A stretch of 64,000 bases of DNA from assembly GCF_958979055.1 (NCBI RefSeq), contig NC_084891.1, positions 28,950,001-29,014,000 of the forward strand, read 5' to 3'. Positions within the stretch are counted from its first letter, which is position 1. Every line of letters starts with the position of its first letter. A program made the translations under genes and the position numbers. This document shows, one piece after another, positions 15,261-27,228 of this stretch. The notes under the pieces are model-generated. The model had not been told where the DNA came from and made no database searches. It saw only the letters and a program-made list of their open reading frames with translations. Source of the stretch: Alnus glutinosa. Lineage: Eukaryota > Streptophyta > Magnoliopsida > Fagales > Betulaceae.

Positions 15261-16280
15261 ATTTGATTAGGGTTATGTGAATTGTCACGCCAGTCTTTAT
15301 AAACGTGACAAGTGTCGTGTAAACTGTCACGTAATAGTCCACATTTTAGTAGCTAACATAATAATTATCACATAAACTACAACACTAATCTATAAAAAAG
15401 CTTATAATAAAAATTGTAGTAACGCTCCAATCATTTGTATGTATACTTTGTCTTGTCTTGTCTGGTAAGATACTTAATTTGAAGGTCCAGACACTGAGAG
15501 TAGCCCAAAGTGGTCCTTTTTAATTCGGGCCATGTGTTTTTTGGAGTGTTGTATTTGTCCTTCTGTCGGTCGATCTCCGTTGACACAATAAAGTGGGTAA
15601 AGTTTGCAGGGAGTAGAGACGTTTTTTTGAACTATTTGAATTTTGGTGTGGGCATCATGGAAATGAATGATTATGTTGTTTTATGCATCCATGATTTGAC
15701 ATCGAATATCATAATTTAATCTCAAATGATAATAATATTGGCTCTACTCAAAGTAGCCAAATTCAAAACTGTGATCATGTGACCCTAAACAGGCTTGGCT
15801 CCCTTCAATTACTAGGAAAATAAATGGGCATCCGTGCTTTGATTACCTAACCATAGACAACTAGATAATAAGAAAGATTGATACAGAAAATCAAAAAAAA
15901 TGAACATATATTTTTTAACCCACTTGAATTAGTTGATTGAGAAAATGATTTTTGGGGGACGTTTTACCATCCCTCAACCGACATTTTAAATTAAAAAAAA
16001 TGATTTTTTTTTTATTAAAAAGTAACTTCTGATGTGACATCAAAAATTATTTTTTAATAAAAAAAAATATCTTTTAATTAAAAGGGCGGGCCAGGTCAAG
16101 TTACTGTCCCCTGCCAATCACTTCCCCTCCGGTTGAATGACAGATGAAAAACTCATCTGATTGAGATCGGATTACTGTTCATGCAGTCCAGCATAGGCCT
16201 GCAGTCTGGCGGCCCAAAATTACACTTTGTTTGAATGAAGCCCTCTCTTCCATGCAGTCTCATTATTAGATTTGAGATTA
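15261..16280. other. Intergenic, no gene recognised
   Basis: AT-rich. The frame at 15510-15719 has no recognisable domain. Around 15950-16085 a TTAATTAAAA/TTTTTAATAAA-rich stretch forms weak inverted repeats. Confidence 0.35.
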
Positions 16281-16668
16281 AGAGGGCGTTAGTACATTCT
16301 AGTGAGCTCTTCATTTCAAAATTTTCATCAAAATTTAATGGAAAATTTAAGAAAGTTTACTTCAACAAACTTTATGTAGTTTCTCTATTTTGGCTCTTGT
16401 CATAATTTCACTCCAAATTTGATTCACAAATTTCATGAGTTATTGAATATTTAATCATTTATCTCTTATTTCACTTCACTTTTCACTTTTCACTTTTTCT
16501 CTCTTCTCATTTGTTAAGAGTGATTGCTTAAAACCAATAAAAAAATTAATATATAGTTGAAGTAGATAAATATTTAGAGAATTTGATGTAGGAAGTTTGT
16601 TAAAAGTAAATAACAAAAGTAAATTTTTTAGCTAAAATTTGGAGAGCTCACTAGCTAGGGATGCTCTT
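16281..16668. mobile_element. Probable MITE with TCTAGTGAGCTC ends
   Basis: Left side TTCTAGTGAGCTCTTCA is matched by the inverted right side CTAGTGAGCTCTCCA, set inside outer ends AAGAGGGC and AAGAGCATC. The interior is AT-rich and non-coding. The exact termini and target duplication are not clear. Confidence 0.5.
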
Positions 16669-16842
16669 AGGCACTTCAATTTTGTAGACTAAAAGTATAA
16701 TTTTAAATTAAATAATATAAATTTAATTTTTTACGTATACTTTTTACATTTCAAGGAACACATGTCAATTTTATACGTAGGTTGCATGAAATTTCCTATA
16801 AACCGATTTGTAGAAGATTTATGTCCTAAAATGTATAGTTTA

Positions 16843-17047
16843 GGAGTACGTTTTTTAAAATTTCTAATTTAAAAACGAAGAAAAATCGGTGTTTTCAAGT
16901 CGGAGGCAATTAGGTACTTTTTTAAATGTCAAACTATGATTTTACCATATGTTTTATTGTGTTTTTAAAAATTGTGTTTTCAAATTGCACATTTTAAAAA
17001 TCGTTATTTTTGAATCGCGCATCGTGGAATTGCAAACCCAAATACTA
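16843..17047. mobile_element. Tourist-like MITE, copy 3, decayed
   Basis: The right end reads GTATTTGGGTTTGCAATTCC on the minus strand and resembles the other two copies; the left end is degraded. The interior shares the ATTGTGTTTTCAAATTGCAC-type text seen in copy 2. Confidence 0.45.
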
Positions 17048-17682
17048 ATAGAAAAGGCGGGATGACGAGTTGAGATCCCTTATTATTAGGCTACTTGAAG
17101 GCGAGATTGCGGACCTTGAAATCCAGGCAGCCTAGCTAAGAGAGGAAATTTTGGGGCCAATCTGCTTTGAACAAATAGGTCCAGCATCTTAAAATGCCTG
17201 TAACTAATAGGCCCTGCAACTCGTCTCTCTTTTAGACTGTTCAAATTTATGTAAAACCCGAACGCCCTACCAGCAGGGATCCTGATTGATTAGAGAGAGC
17301 CTAACAAGATCCCTTTAGTATTGCCCCAATTAAGTATCTTGGTGTAGAACTAACTAGAATCATGCACTAAGAAATAAATGCTTTTATTATTATTATTAGA
17401 GATATTGTGATCTTTATTATTTGAACAAAAAGAAAGGGGAAGGACGGCTTTTAATCAATAGTATAATAATTAAGTTCAATTATTTCATGATTGTAGAACT
17501 GCCAATCATGAGCTTAATTTGGAGTGCATGCGATGAACGTCGAGGGACCACTTGGGTCTCTTTATTCTCCTTTTGTTGAGAGCAAAACTTAATTAGCAAG
17601 CCCTGAACTAAAATTGGCTGTTAATCCTGCTACAGAGAATCCGGTTTAATTGTTTTATATATACTCCTTTTAGCCAGATGAT
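17048..17682. other. Intergenic, no gene recognised
   Basis: Nothing beyond scattered short AT repeats and a short ATT run near 17385-17397. Confidence 0.35.
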
Positions 17683-17868
17683 TCTCTCAAAATATTTGTC
17701 TGAATTTAAGAGATATCGGTCAGGTAATTGTGAAATACTACTTATAAAACCTACATAACCGAATAAATTGTTGAGTAACCTAATTTTTATTTAGTCAAAT
17801 AAGTTTCATAAGTAGTCTCTCACAATTATATACACAAATATTTCTCTTCAATTCAGACAAATAAATTG
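17683..17868. mobile_element. Foldback element with arms of about 80 bp
   Basis: The left arm begins TCTCAAAATATTTGTCTGAA and the right arm, read inverted, begins TTCTCAATTTATTTGTCTGA. Within the arms TACTTATRAAAC and ATTGTGA blocks also pair. The transcript would fold as one long imperfect hairpin. No coding content. Confidence 0.6.
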
Positions 17869-19250
17869 AGAAGGTCGGCTGCAACTCTAGATCAGAAGCC
17901 ATGAATGAAGGAATGATTGGCTTTAATCATGGGGTTTACAGCGAAACCAAGTAACCAACTATTTTTTTTTTATAGAATTAATCAATTCTGTCTAACAAAG
18001 TAACAAACCATGTGCTGTTTTCCTTCGACAGGGGATGTTCAACAACGTGGCCATGACTTTAATATCATCTTCTGTGTCTTCAGCCATTAGCTGTTAACAT
18101 AATTAATTTGTGATGCTGTAAATATTGTACCGTTGACGCCCATTAATTTACGTCTGCGCGCAGCGTCTGCTTGAATGCATGTATGATCACTATTATGTCT
18201 TCCAAAATAAAAGTGCAATCTTTTTTTTCTTTTCTTGCTTGGCCTGCAAAAAGAAAATATTTTTCTTGTAAAGGATTGATCAGGCAGAAATTTCATTAAG
18301 ATTAATGTGGTTAATTTCTGGGTATTTGAGAAATTAATAGTAGAATTATGTTGATCATGGTAATTAAGGCTTGCATCCTGGTGCTACATATCATACGTTC
18401 ATCATACTGGAATGATGTGACATTGGTTATCAATCGGCTCTTAGACTATTTTAGTTTTCTCGTTTTACTGTTCAAACGACACTATTTAATTAATTTAGTA
18501 TCGTTTGAGCTCAAGTGACATTAATTAGTGTCGTTTGAATATTAAACGGCGTTATTCTAGATTTCCGACACTAATTAAATAGTGTCCTTTTTTGGGCTAT
18601 AAATGACACTAAATCTCTTTTTCTTTTCTTTTTTTCTCTTTTTTTTTTTTTTTTTTTTGTGTGTGTGAAGTGCCAATAAGATGGGAGTATAGTATTTATT
18701 ATACTTAATAATATGTACGTCTTTTCTTTACCACAAGTTGTGTTATGGTTTTTGGAAATTAACATGAAATGTTGTCCTTTTGATGTGCCTATATGTTTCC
18801 TACATATTTTATTTGTAGCATTCGCACAGAGTATGCAGTGTTCAAACTCTCTCTTCTTTTAAGGCATGACTGAACACATAATTCTCATATATATTTAAAA
18901 ATGCGTATAAGAATCACATACATAGAGATGTAAGTTATGATCACATGCTCTAAAAAAAATATTTTAATGAAATATTGGGTATGAGGAATTTTTTCCCACC
19001 CAATTTTGGAGGAAAAGAAAAAATGTGATATGGACGACAATAATGAGCAGACAATCTGAGTAGCAATTGTCTCAAATCTTTAGAAGCAGACATTAATCAG
19101 TTTACAGAAAATATCCACTGTACATGTAACATAAACCATTCATTTCAATCTCCGTTCAGCCATGGACCTAATTATCTTTAATTTTCATTTCTTCTGCTCG
19201 TAGGAATCAGGAAAAAAGAAAAAGAAAAAGAAAATATATTACATCTTCCT
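17869..19250. other. Intergenic downstream of the DUF241 gene
   Basis: Contains a cluster of GTGTCGTTTG/CAAACGACAC inverted motifs at 18470-18600 and a pyrimidine run with a T-tract at 18618-18660. No gene recognised. The DUF241 gene's 3' UTR and polyadenylation site probably lie near 19130-19260. Confidence 0.4.
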
Positions 19251-19261
19251 AATGCCTACTG

Positions 19262-20167
19262 TTATAGTGTGAGAGTGTTTAGTAGTGAAACCCTTGCGTT
19301 GATCAAACTCCTAAACACTCTCTCACTACCATTTTCAATACCACCAATACAGCCCTCCAAATCCTGCATTTTCTTCAAACCCATCCTCACCTCCTCATCT
19401 GCCTGCTTTCTCAAACCCCACAAGCTCTCCACCCCAACCTGTTGAAATTCTTGAATACCCTCCTCCGCCTTCACTTTCTTTGCCTTCTTCGACAACCGTA
19501 GCCCCATCCACGAAGATTTCCTCGGCGCAAACGAAGCCGCAATTCCATTAAAAAGCTCTATCGAAACCAACACAGTCACTTCAATGGCATCTCCAATAAC
19601 AGCCACCAACTCGGCGTCACCAACCGGAACAATAGGCTCCGGTCCTGGAACACCGACGCATCGCACGGCGGACACGAGCTTTCCCATTTCCTTAGCCATT
19701 TGCTTCCGAGCTTTCACGTACAAAACAACCCTCTTCTCGTCTCTCTTTCTCATAGCCACCTGCGCCGCCGACTGCTCATCTTTCCATCCCAAAACCAATG
19801 TTTGGAAGATCCCGTATACGTCAACGAAACGAAGAAAATCCTCTAGGAGGTTCTCCACCCACAGGGGCTGACACCGTTGTCGTAGCGTTTCTTGGGTCTG
19901 AGGGAGTTGAAGAATGTCGTCGAGGTAGTCGTGGACGTTTTTGAGACGGCTCAAGCCGTCGCACAGCCAAGCCGAAGTTCGGGCGTCAGGGTTGGAAGCC
20001 CAGGATTGGAGCTCGCTGATCCCATCCTTGAGCTGGGAGATCAAGGGGTGAGATCTGCACGGAAGACTGATGGACCTGATGTGATGAGAGATGGGTGGCT
20101 CAGCCGTCGATGGACGCTTGGGATTTTTGTTAGGGAATGAAAGGGAGCGTCGAAAAACGCCTACCAT
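19262..20167 (-). CDS. DUF241 domain protein, intronless, about 301 aa
   Basis: A single-exon gene of the plant DUF241 family. It starts MVGVFRRSLSFPNK, the family's usual N-terminus; an in-frame GTG 18 bases upstream is not a plausible start. Conserved text includes HIRSISLPCRSHPLISQL, then SAWLCDGLSRLKNVHDYLDD (20 residues), then a helical body with LVSIELFNGIAASF and a C-terminal EGCIGGIENGSERVFRSLIN. Intron-free genes of this size are normal for the family, often in tandem clusters, though only one copy is here. The family is structurally helical and its function is poorly known; a link to BYPASS1-related proteins has been proposed. No signal peptide or obvious membrane span. Confidence 0.9.
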   Translation of the reverse strand: MVGVFRRSLSFPNKNPKRPSTAEPPISHHIRSISLPCRSHPLISQLKDGISELQSWASNPDARTSAWLCDGLSRLKNVHDYLDDILQLPQTQETLRQRCQPLWVENLLEDFLRFVDVYGIFQTLVLGWKDEQSAAQVAMRKRDEKRVVLYVKARKQMAKEMGKLVSAVRCVGVPGPEPIVPVGDAELVAVIGDAIEVTVLVSIELFNGIAASFAPRKSSWMGLRLSKKAKKVKAEEGIQEFQQVGVESLWGLRKQADEEVRMGLKKMQDLEGCIGGIENGSERVFRSLINARVSLLNTLTL

Positions 20168-20255
20168 TGTTAGTTTCTGATGCACTCAAACGCCTCTTTC
20201 TGTAAGTTTTTGTGTTTATGTTTGTGCGTGGTGAGGTGGAAGAGAAAGGAGAGAG

Positions 20256-20267
20256 GGTTTATATACA
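20256..20267 (-). promoter_or_regulatory. TATA box of the DUF241 gene
   Basis: On the minus strand GTATATAAACC lies about 95 bases upstream of the ATG, a good plant TATA box and spacing for a short 5' UTR. Nearby CACGTGG at about 20384-20390 is a G-box-like site that may add regulation. Confidence 0.65.
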
Positions 20268-20419
20268 AGGGTGGACAAGTACAACTAAGGCGCACGAGGG
20301 GAAGACTGGATCCGCGAATAAGTCCAGGCTGTTTGGGCGAAACAAGTTGGAGATCAGGCGTTGTAGTATTTCGAGAGGGGACACCACGTGGGTTTGACAC
20401 GCTGGCTTTCTTAACTTAA

Positions 20420-21148
20420 GACTGTGGGGTCAACCTTTTTACATCTCATTTGGGGCCTGCCCGAGTGGCAAAAAGGCACAGGCAGCTAGCGTGGACATAA
20501 CGAGAACAAGCTCATGTTAATTAAGGGAGGATAGATATGTGTTAGTTTTTTTATTCTTCTTATTTGTAAAGGAAATTTTGGTACAAAGTTGGGCTAGTAT
20601 TCTTTCACCTTGTTATAGTGTTAAGGTAAAAAAGGGTTGACCTTGCTATAATGATTAATAAATATGTCAAATTCGTGCCAATCTGTTTAACTCAGTATAA
20701 TTAATTATGGTTACAAATATCAATTATCAAATTGCTTTTGTTATGAATCAAACTGTGAATGTCTTTAATTTATGTATTTTATGCTTATAAGATATGAAAT
20801 TATGTTAATTATGCTAAATCAAGCATTTGTGTCAACTCAACTTATTTGTATTAAACAAATTGTATTTGCGTCACTCGATTAGTTTAGCATGCCATGTCAA
20901 AATTGAGAGGTTTGATATAATTAATTAAATAGGTCATGTTCGTGTCAATCCATGTAATTAGGAGAAATACTAAAAAGTACCCACAGATTTTTATTTTACA
21001 ATGTCTATAATAGTTCTATCTAATTCTTGATTTTTGTTTTTAAGTGGTTAATATAAATAAATAAATAAAATTAAAACACATTGCATCAACTAATATGAAA
21101 TAAGTATAAAGAATAACATTGCTATGAGTAGCTAGCGGGAGTATTGCA

Positions 21149-21150
<2 letters not shown>
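20420..21150. other. Intergenic, no gene recognised
   Basis: AT-rich with repeated TGTCAATCCATGTAATTA-like text near 20670-20950, suggesting a decayed repeat. No open frame of interest. Confidence 0.35.

Positions 21151-21151
<1 letters not shown>

Positions 21152-21216
<65 letters not shown>
21152..21216. repeat. (AT)n microsatellite
   Basis: About 32 uninterrupted AT units. Self-complementary, so it can form a cruciform, and likely length-polymorphic. Confidence 0.97.
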
Positions 21217-21221
<5 letters not shown>

Positions 21222-21274
21222 CCATTTTGTCCAACGTCTCAAAGTGGCTCATAAATAAAACCAAATGATGAGGG

Positions 21275-21494
21275 GTTGGATTTATAAATAATAAATTATG
21301 ACAATTAATTCTATTTTTCTATCTAATCAATAATAGGAAATAATAGGACATGGGCCATGAATTTATGGATTATTTGACAGCGCAGTTGGATTTATAAATA
21401 ATAAATTATGACAATTAATTCTATTTTTCTATCTAATCAATAATAGGAAATAATAGGACATGGGCCATGAATTTATGGATTATTTGACAGCGCA
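21275..21494 (+). repeat. Perfect 110-bp tandem duplication
   Basis: The unit starting GTTGGATTTATAAATAATA at 21275 is repeated from 21385 to 21494 with no difference that I can see. Both copies end TTTGACAGCGCA. Identity implies a very recent duplication, or a tandem assembly artefact. Confidence 0.92.
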
Positions 21495-22911
21495 CTGGTA
21501 TTGTTTTGATTACTATTTGCTACTCTGCCGGTTTTCTGTTAACGCGTCCCGGCTCGTGGGTCGTTCTAAATCTAATGCTTCCCCGTATCAACAGCATTTA
21601 GTCATTTACAAACTTGAAGAAGGTTACATTGGGGTTCATTAATACCACGCAGAAATTAATTGGAATTTTAAGTAACTGACATATGACATTAGAATATGTA
21701 ATTATGATATGTAGTGAGTTAATTATATACTCTAATTAAGAACAAATGTTTTAATAGATTAAGTAAAAAGAATTTAATTGAAAAATATTGTCCAAAATAT
21801 GTATCACGAAAACAACAATTTAAAGTAAGCTCTAAAATATTTTAAAAAAATGACTTAAAATTTTATTTGATAAATATAAATGACAAGTAACTTCTACTCT
21901 AAACTTTTATTTAAAATTTCGACATAAATCTGTCAAAATGTCAAATTAGTAATAATATCACACGTACTCCGTATATATAATAATAACAATAAATGTCTAT
22001 TATTTTTTATTTTTTTTCATTTTGTGATGGTTATATTTATGTTGAGTAATATATGCTACTGATCAGACTCTTCACAATGACAAATTGTTTCTGGAGTAAT
22101 AAAATCCATGAATATTTCAAACACAGCTAACTACGACCGGTGACCACGTACAGTTGGAAGTCAACAGCCAAACACAGCTTCAATGTAAGCAAGAAATTAA
22201 CAACTACACGTACGCCAGCTCGCTCCGACCTTTCAAGCTGACCAACGACCACGTTGTATTTCTCATTTGTCAATGTTTTCTCTTAAATAAATAATAGCAA
22301 CTCTTATTTAGTTAATAACTAAGCTCCCCTAGTTTTGGAATTCGAGAAACTTGGTAGCAGCCTACCAGACATGACAGATAAGCTTGGAAGAAGTTGTTCT
22401 CTTTGAGATAAGAATGTGAAATGGAAGTCACGAGATTCCTTGTCCCTTTGACATAACGGTGTATGGTATTGGTAGCATCCATGGAATTGGAACACCTCAA
22501 GTTTTGTGGAGGAAGAAATTATATCGCTATATATACACATTGGCATTGACTCAGCCCACGTGCAGATGACTAGGTGTTACATATATTCACTAATATTAAA
22601 CTTAAGAATGTGTCACATTTTTGTCACTTTTATTTTATATACTACTCTTTTATCTCATTTTTATTTGCCTTTGCTTATTTGTGAATCTACACTTGCAAAA
22701 AAAAAAAAATCTAAAAATTTATTGATAGTGCCACATTAATAAAATGAGATAAAAATTAAATATAAATAGGAATATAGCATTTTTTTTTTCCAGATCATTC
22801 AAGAATCAGGACAGTATACTTTTATACTGAACTTGGCTTCTATTTAGTTTCAGTTGAAATTAAATCTGTTGAAATTGTATTACATAACAAAATAGTGAAA
22901 ATACGAGAGAT
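21495..22911. other. Intergenic, no gene recognised
   Basis: No domain found. Short frames near 22312-22546 overlap on opposite strands without codon structure. An A-run lies at 22696-22708. Confidence 0.4.
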
Positions 22912-23066
22912 CAGGGGCGGAGCCACACTTTGGCTTAGGGGGGTCTCCCAAAAGAAAAATATTAATTTTTACCCTTATTTTTTAAAAAATTTATAGTTTT
23001 GGCCCTCCAATTTTTTTTTTTTCAATTTGACCACCTCCCAAAACTTAAAAGCTGGCTCTGCCCATG
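22912..23066. mobile_element. hAT-type MITE with CAGGGGCGGAGCC ends
   Basis: Left end CAGGGGCGGAGCCA; right end reads CATGGGCAGAGCCAGC on the minus strand. Flanks are CGAGAGAT and CGAGAGAA, a 7/8 match to an 8-bp target duplication. The interior has the shared text TTTGGCCCTCCAATTTTT. A sister copy with a perfect duplication lies at 56927-57084; decayed relatives lie near 9880-9965, 26400-26610 and 42450-42590. Confidence 0.75.
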
Positions 23067-23267
23067 CGAGAGAAACATGTCCTAATTTTTCACGTGATGT
23101 AGTTTCAACTAAAACTACATTCAAGTCAAAATCTATTTAAATCATATCACAAATAAAATGGCCTTGCGATTTACCCAAAAAAAAAAAAAAAAAGAAGATT
23201 TGGTCAGTGGGCTCGTAGATAGGAATGGGCTGCCAAATCGTTCTACTTCTGCATGAACAGTGAAGCC

Positions 23268-23457
23268 TAGGGGTGTGCAAAACCCGCAGCACCCGCCCCA
23301 CCCCGCCCCGCAGAAGACCGGATTTTCGAGATTTTTTGCGGGTTAGGATCCTAATTTGAGAAATTTATGCGGGCGGGGCGGGTTGCGGGTTTAGACTTTT
23401 AAAAAACGCGGGTCCCCGCCCCGCCCCGCCCACCCCGCACAAAGGAGGAGGAAAAAA

Positions 23458-23497
<40 letters not shown>

Positions 23498-24233
23498 GGA
23501 AAGAAAGAAAACTAGAAGGCTAGAAGAGGGAATCTCTCTGTTTCTCTTCATCTTCTTCATTTTTTCCTTTTGTTTTAAATTGTTTTGGTTCACTATTATA
23601 TTTTTGCATGTTTACTAACCAATGGACTGTTATATTTTTGCATGTTTAGTTGTTTACTAACTAGTGGACTCATTTCATTGTGTGAAAAATACAATTTTTA
23701 TGGTTCAATTTCATGGGATGTTAAAGTGTATACATTTTTATTGTATTGTTATTTGAAATAATCTTTTCATTACTTTTGGAAAAGACAAGAAAATTGATGA
23801 CATAGAATAGTGAAATATTATAGCTTTTTATTCTTGTCATTTATTCATTATGCTTTGTTGATGGGAGAAAATATAAATCATGTTTCTTAGAATTTTATCT
23901 TATAATTAATAGGACTTTTAGTTTAAAAGGCTAATCCATGAAAAATGTTCTTGAATGGAAATATGAATTTAATTTTTTATTTAAAAAACCAGTATTTTTT
24001 TTGAATTTTTTATTTTTTACAAAATAAAATCAAAATTACGTAAATGCCACTCAAAATACCCGCCCCGCCCCGCAATCCCCGCCCCGCGCAAACCCTCCCC
24101 GCAGTGAACCGCCCCGCACGGTTACTCTTTAATAAGTGTGGTTTGCGGGTTGGAAATTTTCCAACCCGCAAAGGTGCGGGGCGGGGCCAAAAAATGCGGA
24201 AACCCGCCCCACCCCGCCCCATGCCCACCCCTA
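23268..24233 (+). mobile_element. GC-ended hAT MITE, copy A (966 bp)
   Basis: Begins TAGGGGTGTGCAAAACCCGC and ends GCCCATGCCCACCCCTA; TAGGGGTG/CACCCCTA are the inverted termini. A perfect 8-bp duplication GTGAAGCC flanks it (23260-23267 and 24234-24241). Both ends are GC-rich with GGGGCGGG and CCCGCCCC runs and the middle is AT-rich with an A-run at 23460-23494. No transposase is encoded; open frames across the GC ends are composition artefacts. Confidence 0.92.
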
Positions 24234-24241
24234 GTGAAGCC

Positions 24242-26618
24242 CAATATTAGAAGGATATCATTAGCCTGCCCCAATCCAACTGAGTACACGCTTACAAAAA
24301 CAAAACCTGGGCTCCCATCAATGAAGCCCAAGCAACAGCCTTTGGGTTCGTTTCCGGGTCAACATTCCAACTAAACCTATTTTGTATTTAATTGTGTATA
24401 TGATGTTATAATATCAATTACAGATTGGACAGAAATTGTAGGAAATTTCATGCAACCCTCATATGAGATTAACATATATCACTTGGTATGTGTGAAACAC
24501 ATGTTTTAATAGAATGTGTTTTTCACGCGCTATTTTAATAGCATCAATAGAAAAACATGTGCTTCTCACACGGGGACGGAGCAAGGAACTATTTTGAGTA
24601 GGGGCCAAGCCGCTAAGGCATAAATTACAAATATATTAAAATAGTGGTAGGGGTCAAAGTATGAATAAAAAATATATAAAGATTGAAGATGTCATCAACA
24701 TTGGCATTTGAATTTTGTGATTTTTTCTTTTGAAAAAGTCAAGTATTGTATTTAGCTTTCCTATCATCTACAAATAAATTTATATGGTTATATTGGAGTC
24801 TTTAAAAAAATAAGAAAAAATATTTGTAAGTTAGCATGCAATTAACGAACTCACATAAAGAACAATAGAATATAATAGTTTTCACATGTCAAATTCTTCA
24901 ATTAATTGTTTAAACTTATAAACTATAATAACAAATATTCTCAATATTTAATAACCATAATATCCTAATTACAATACCACTTATATTAGGAATTGAGCTT
25001 AGAAAACTAACTTAAAAAAATACGACTTGCGTTGAATGATTTTACACCGCCTCTATGTTGCAAATTAAGTATTGTTTTGTATTCGTAAAATAGATTAAAT
25101 CAACAATTTTTGAAAGTTTATCTTTATACAGTATACAAAACAATTAACAAGTAAAAAAAAAAATCCCACCTATCGAGTATAAAAAAAATAAATAAATGAA
25201 AAAAAGTACTTTGTAATCCTTCAAGACAAACCTATCGCTAAACAAATCACAAAAGTCACCTTCTACAAAAATAAAAAAAAATAAAATAAAAGAAAGACAA
25301 ACGCACACCTCACACAAAACAAAAAGAATAGTTTTTTAGTCTCTAGTGACTTCCATAAACATAAAACAAAAAGAATAGTGTTTTTTTTTTTTGGGGGGGG
25401 GGGGGGAAGAGAACCCCTAAACACTTGAACCCATCTCTACCCCAACCCCCCTGGTCTGGTCCTTCCCCAAAAAGGCAAAAGCAAAACACTCAAACACAAG
25501 TTCAAGTTGGAAACAAAAAGCCATGAGCCATCAACAGTTATCATCATTCATCACCAAAAAATATGAGTACAACATATTACCGTGAGTCCGTGAGTAAGTG
25601 AGTTGTTTGATGAAGAGCTGAAGAGGGGTGGTCTAGTGGAGTTTGGAAAATAGCGGAAGAGGTATTCAGAATACCTATTCTTGTTTCATTTTTTTTTTAT
25701 TAAATATTTTTTTTTCAGACTTTGAGTTGTTTGGTTGGAATTGGAAACGCCCCCTTCAATGCTTGTGCTTGCCGGCTTTTGAATTTTGATGTCTACAAAC
25801 TATACACTAGAGCAAAATTTGGGCTTTTTTTTAGGTTTATTTTGTTAAGAAAAAAAGTTAAATGGGTAAGGGCCAACAAATTGAGAATGGGCCAATGGGC
25901 TAAATATCTTCTTCTTTTTTGGATTTTTTTATTATTATTTATTTTATCCTTATAATTTTTTTTTTCCAGAAAAGTGGGGGGCATGCCCCTGCTGCCCCCC
26001 CTCTCCTCCGTTTCTGTTCTCATATGTTTAAATGACATATATACTCTTATAAATGGATTGTAAAATTTCTTACAAATTGATTTATAAGAAATTTCTATCC
26101 TTATAGATTTGTTATCAAATTAAGTTTTTAAGTTAATTAATGATTTAACACATGAAATTTAAAAGTTTTAAATAACGTATATATCAGCATATATACTATT
26201 TGACAACATGAAGATGTAAAATCTAATTTTGTTCATAAAATGTAGAAAAATGAAAATATTAAAAAACAACCAAAACCTAAAATACTTATTTTACTTTCTC
26301 CTTTATAGCACATTAAAAAAATATTGAAAACAAAAAAATAAAAAAAGGATTATGTTAATAGAGTTATAGAGCACAAAGCTTTTTCCTTATAGTAAGGGAC
26401 GGTGGTAGTAAAGAGCTTGGGCCTGGGAATTCCCCAAGCCCTAAGGTTTTTGTCAAAAAAAAAAAAAAAAAAAAAAAAATCTCACAAAAAAAAAAATTAG
26501 AATTTTCCTTCTAATTTTTTATTTTTTATTTTTTTAGTTTTGACCTCCTAATTTTATTTTTTTTTCAATTTGACTTTTCAAATTATAAAAGCTGGTTTCA
26601 CCCTGCATATTGTAGTTA
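24242..26618. other. Intergenic, decayed transposon sequence, no gene
   Basis: A small foldback (arms about 27 bp around CACATGTTTT) sits at 24490-24571. From about 24577, text GGGGACGGAGCAAGGAAC and GGGGCC resembles the left end of a longer CAGGGGCGGA-type hAT element; a GC-rich GGGGGGCATGCCCCTGC block near 25975-26005 could be related. A G-run lies at 25393-25406 and A-runs at 26455-26480. The short frame at 25722-25955 has no known domain. Confidence 0.4.
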
Positions 26619-27010
26619 GAGCACTAGCAGCAGTTACTCTATATTAGTTCCCTTCCCTATATTTAAGAAAAATTTCATGAAAAACATAAATAAATAAATA
26701 ATAAAAAAAAAAACCTCCCACAGCAGATGTCATATATTTAGATGAGGAGGTTGGGAATGAATAATAATTTCTTATACATACATGTCTACTATTCATTTCC
26801 TATGTATTATTTTAATATAAAAAATATATATTTAATTGATACAAGGAAGAGAGAAAAATAATAAAATAAGAATAAAAAAATAATATTTATTTGATATAGG
26901 GAAAGGTAAGGGAATTTATTTTGAAATTTTTTTTTTATAGAGAAACAAAAAGTAGTTTTGTTCCTAAATATAAAAAAAATAATTGAAAAAATCTGTTGCC
27001 GCTAGTGCTC
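26619..27010. mobile_element. MITE with GAGCACTAGC ends, TTA target duplication
   Basis: Left end GAGCACTAGCAGCAG pairs with the inverted right end GAGCACTAGCGGCAAC. TTA flanks both sides. The interior is AT-rich and non-coding. It ends about 50 bp upstream of the ABRE motifs of the small LEA-like gene. Related ends are at 41005-41348 and at 54323. Confidence 0.75.
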
Positions 27011-27057
27011 TTAGTATACGCTTACTAAGCACAAAACCTGGGGTGCCCTGGGTAAAC

Positions 27058-27109
27058 CACACGTGGCAACCAATTGAGTTGCCACACAAAATAACGAAAA
27101 CTACGTGTC
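27058..27109 (+). promoter_or_regulatory. ABRE/G-box pair and inverted repeat upstream of the LEA-like gene
   Basis: CACACGTGGCAA at 27058-27069 and TACGTGTC at 27102-27109 match ABA-response elements (ACGTGKC core). The first overlaps a perfect inverted repeat, GTGGCAAC and GTTGCCAC separated by 7 bases (27063-27085). Together these suggest control by ABRE-binding bZIP factors, in keeping with a dehydration or seed role for the downstream protein. Inference from motifs only. Confidence 0.6.
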
Positions 27110-27228
27110 GTTCATTTGAACATTGAACCAGCAGCACAAATACCCGGGTAGCTAGATCAGTAGATTGCATCATGTCCCAAAAGATTTGTAGTGACGAAAT
27201 TCAGGCTAAGTCTCACTGAAAGAAAACA

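Noticed and set aside
19584..20419. Plus-strand frames over the DUF241 gene
   Set aside because: Antisense shadows of a clearly coding minus-strand gene and its promoter.
24010..24374. Overlapping Gly/Arg/Pro-rich frames on both strands
   Set aside because: They cover the GC-rich end of hAT MITE copy A; low-complexity composition explains them.
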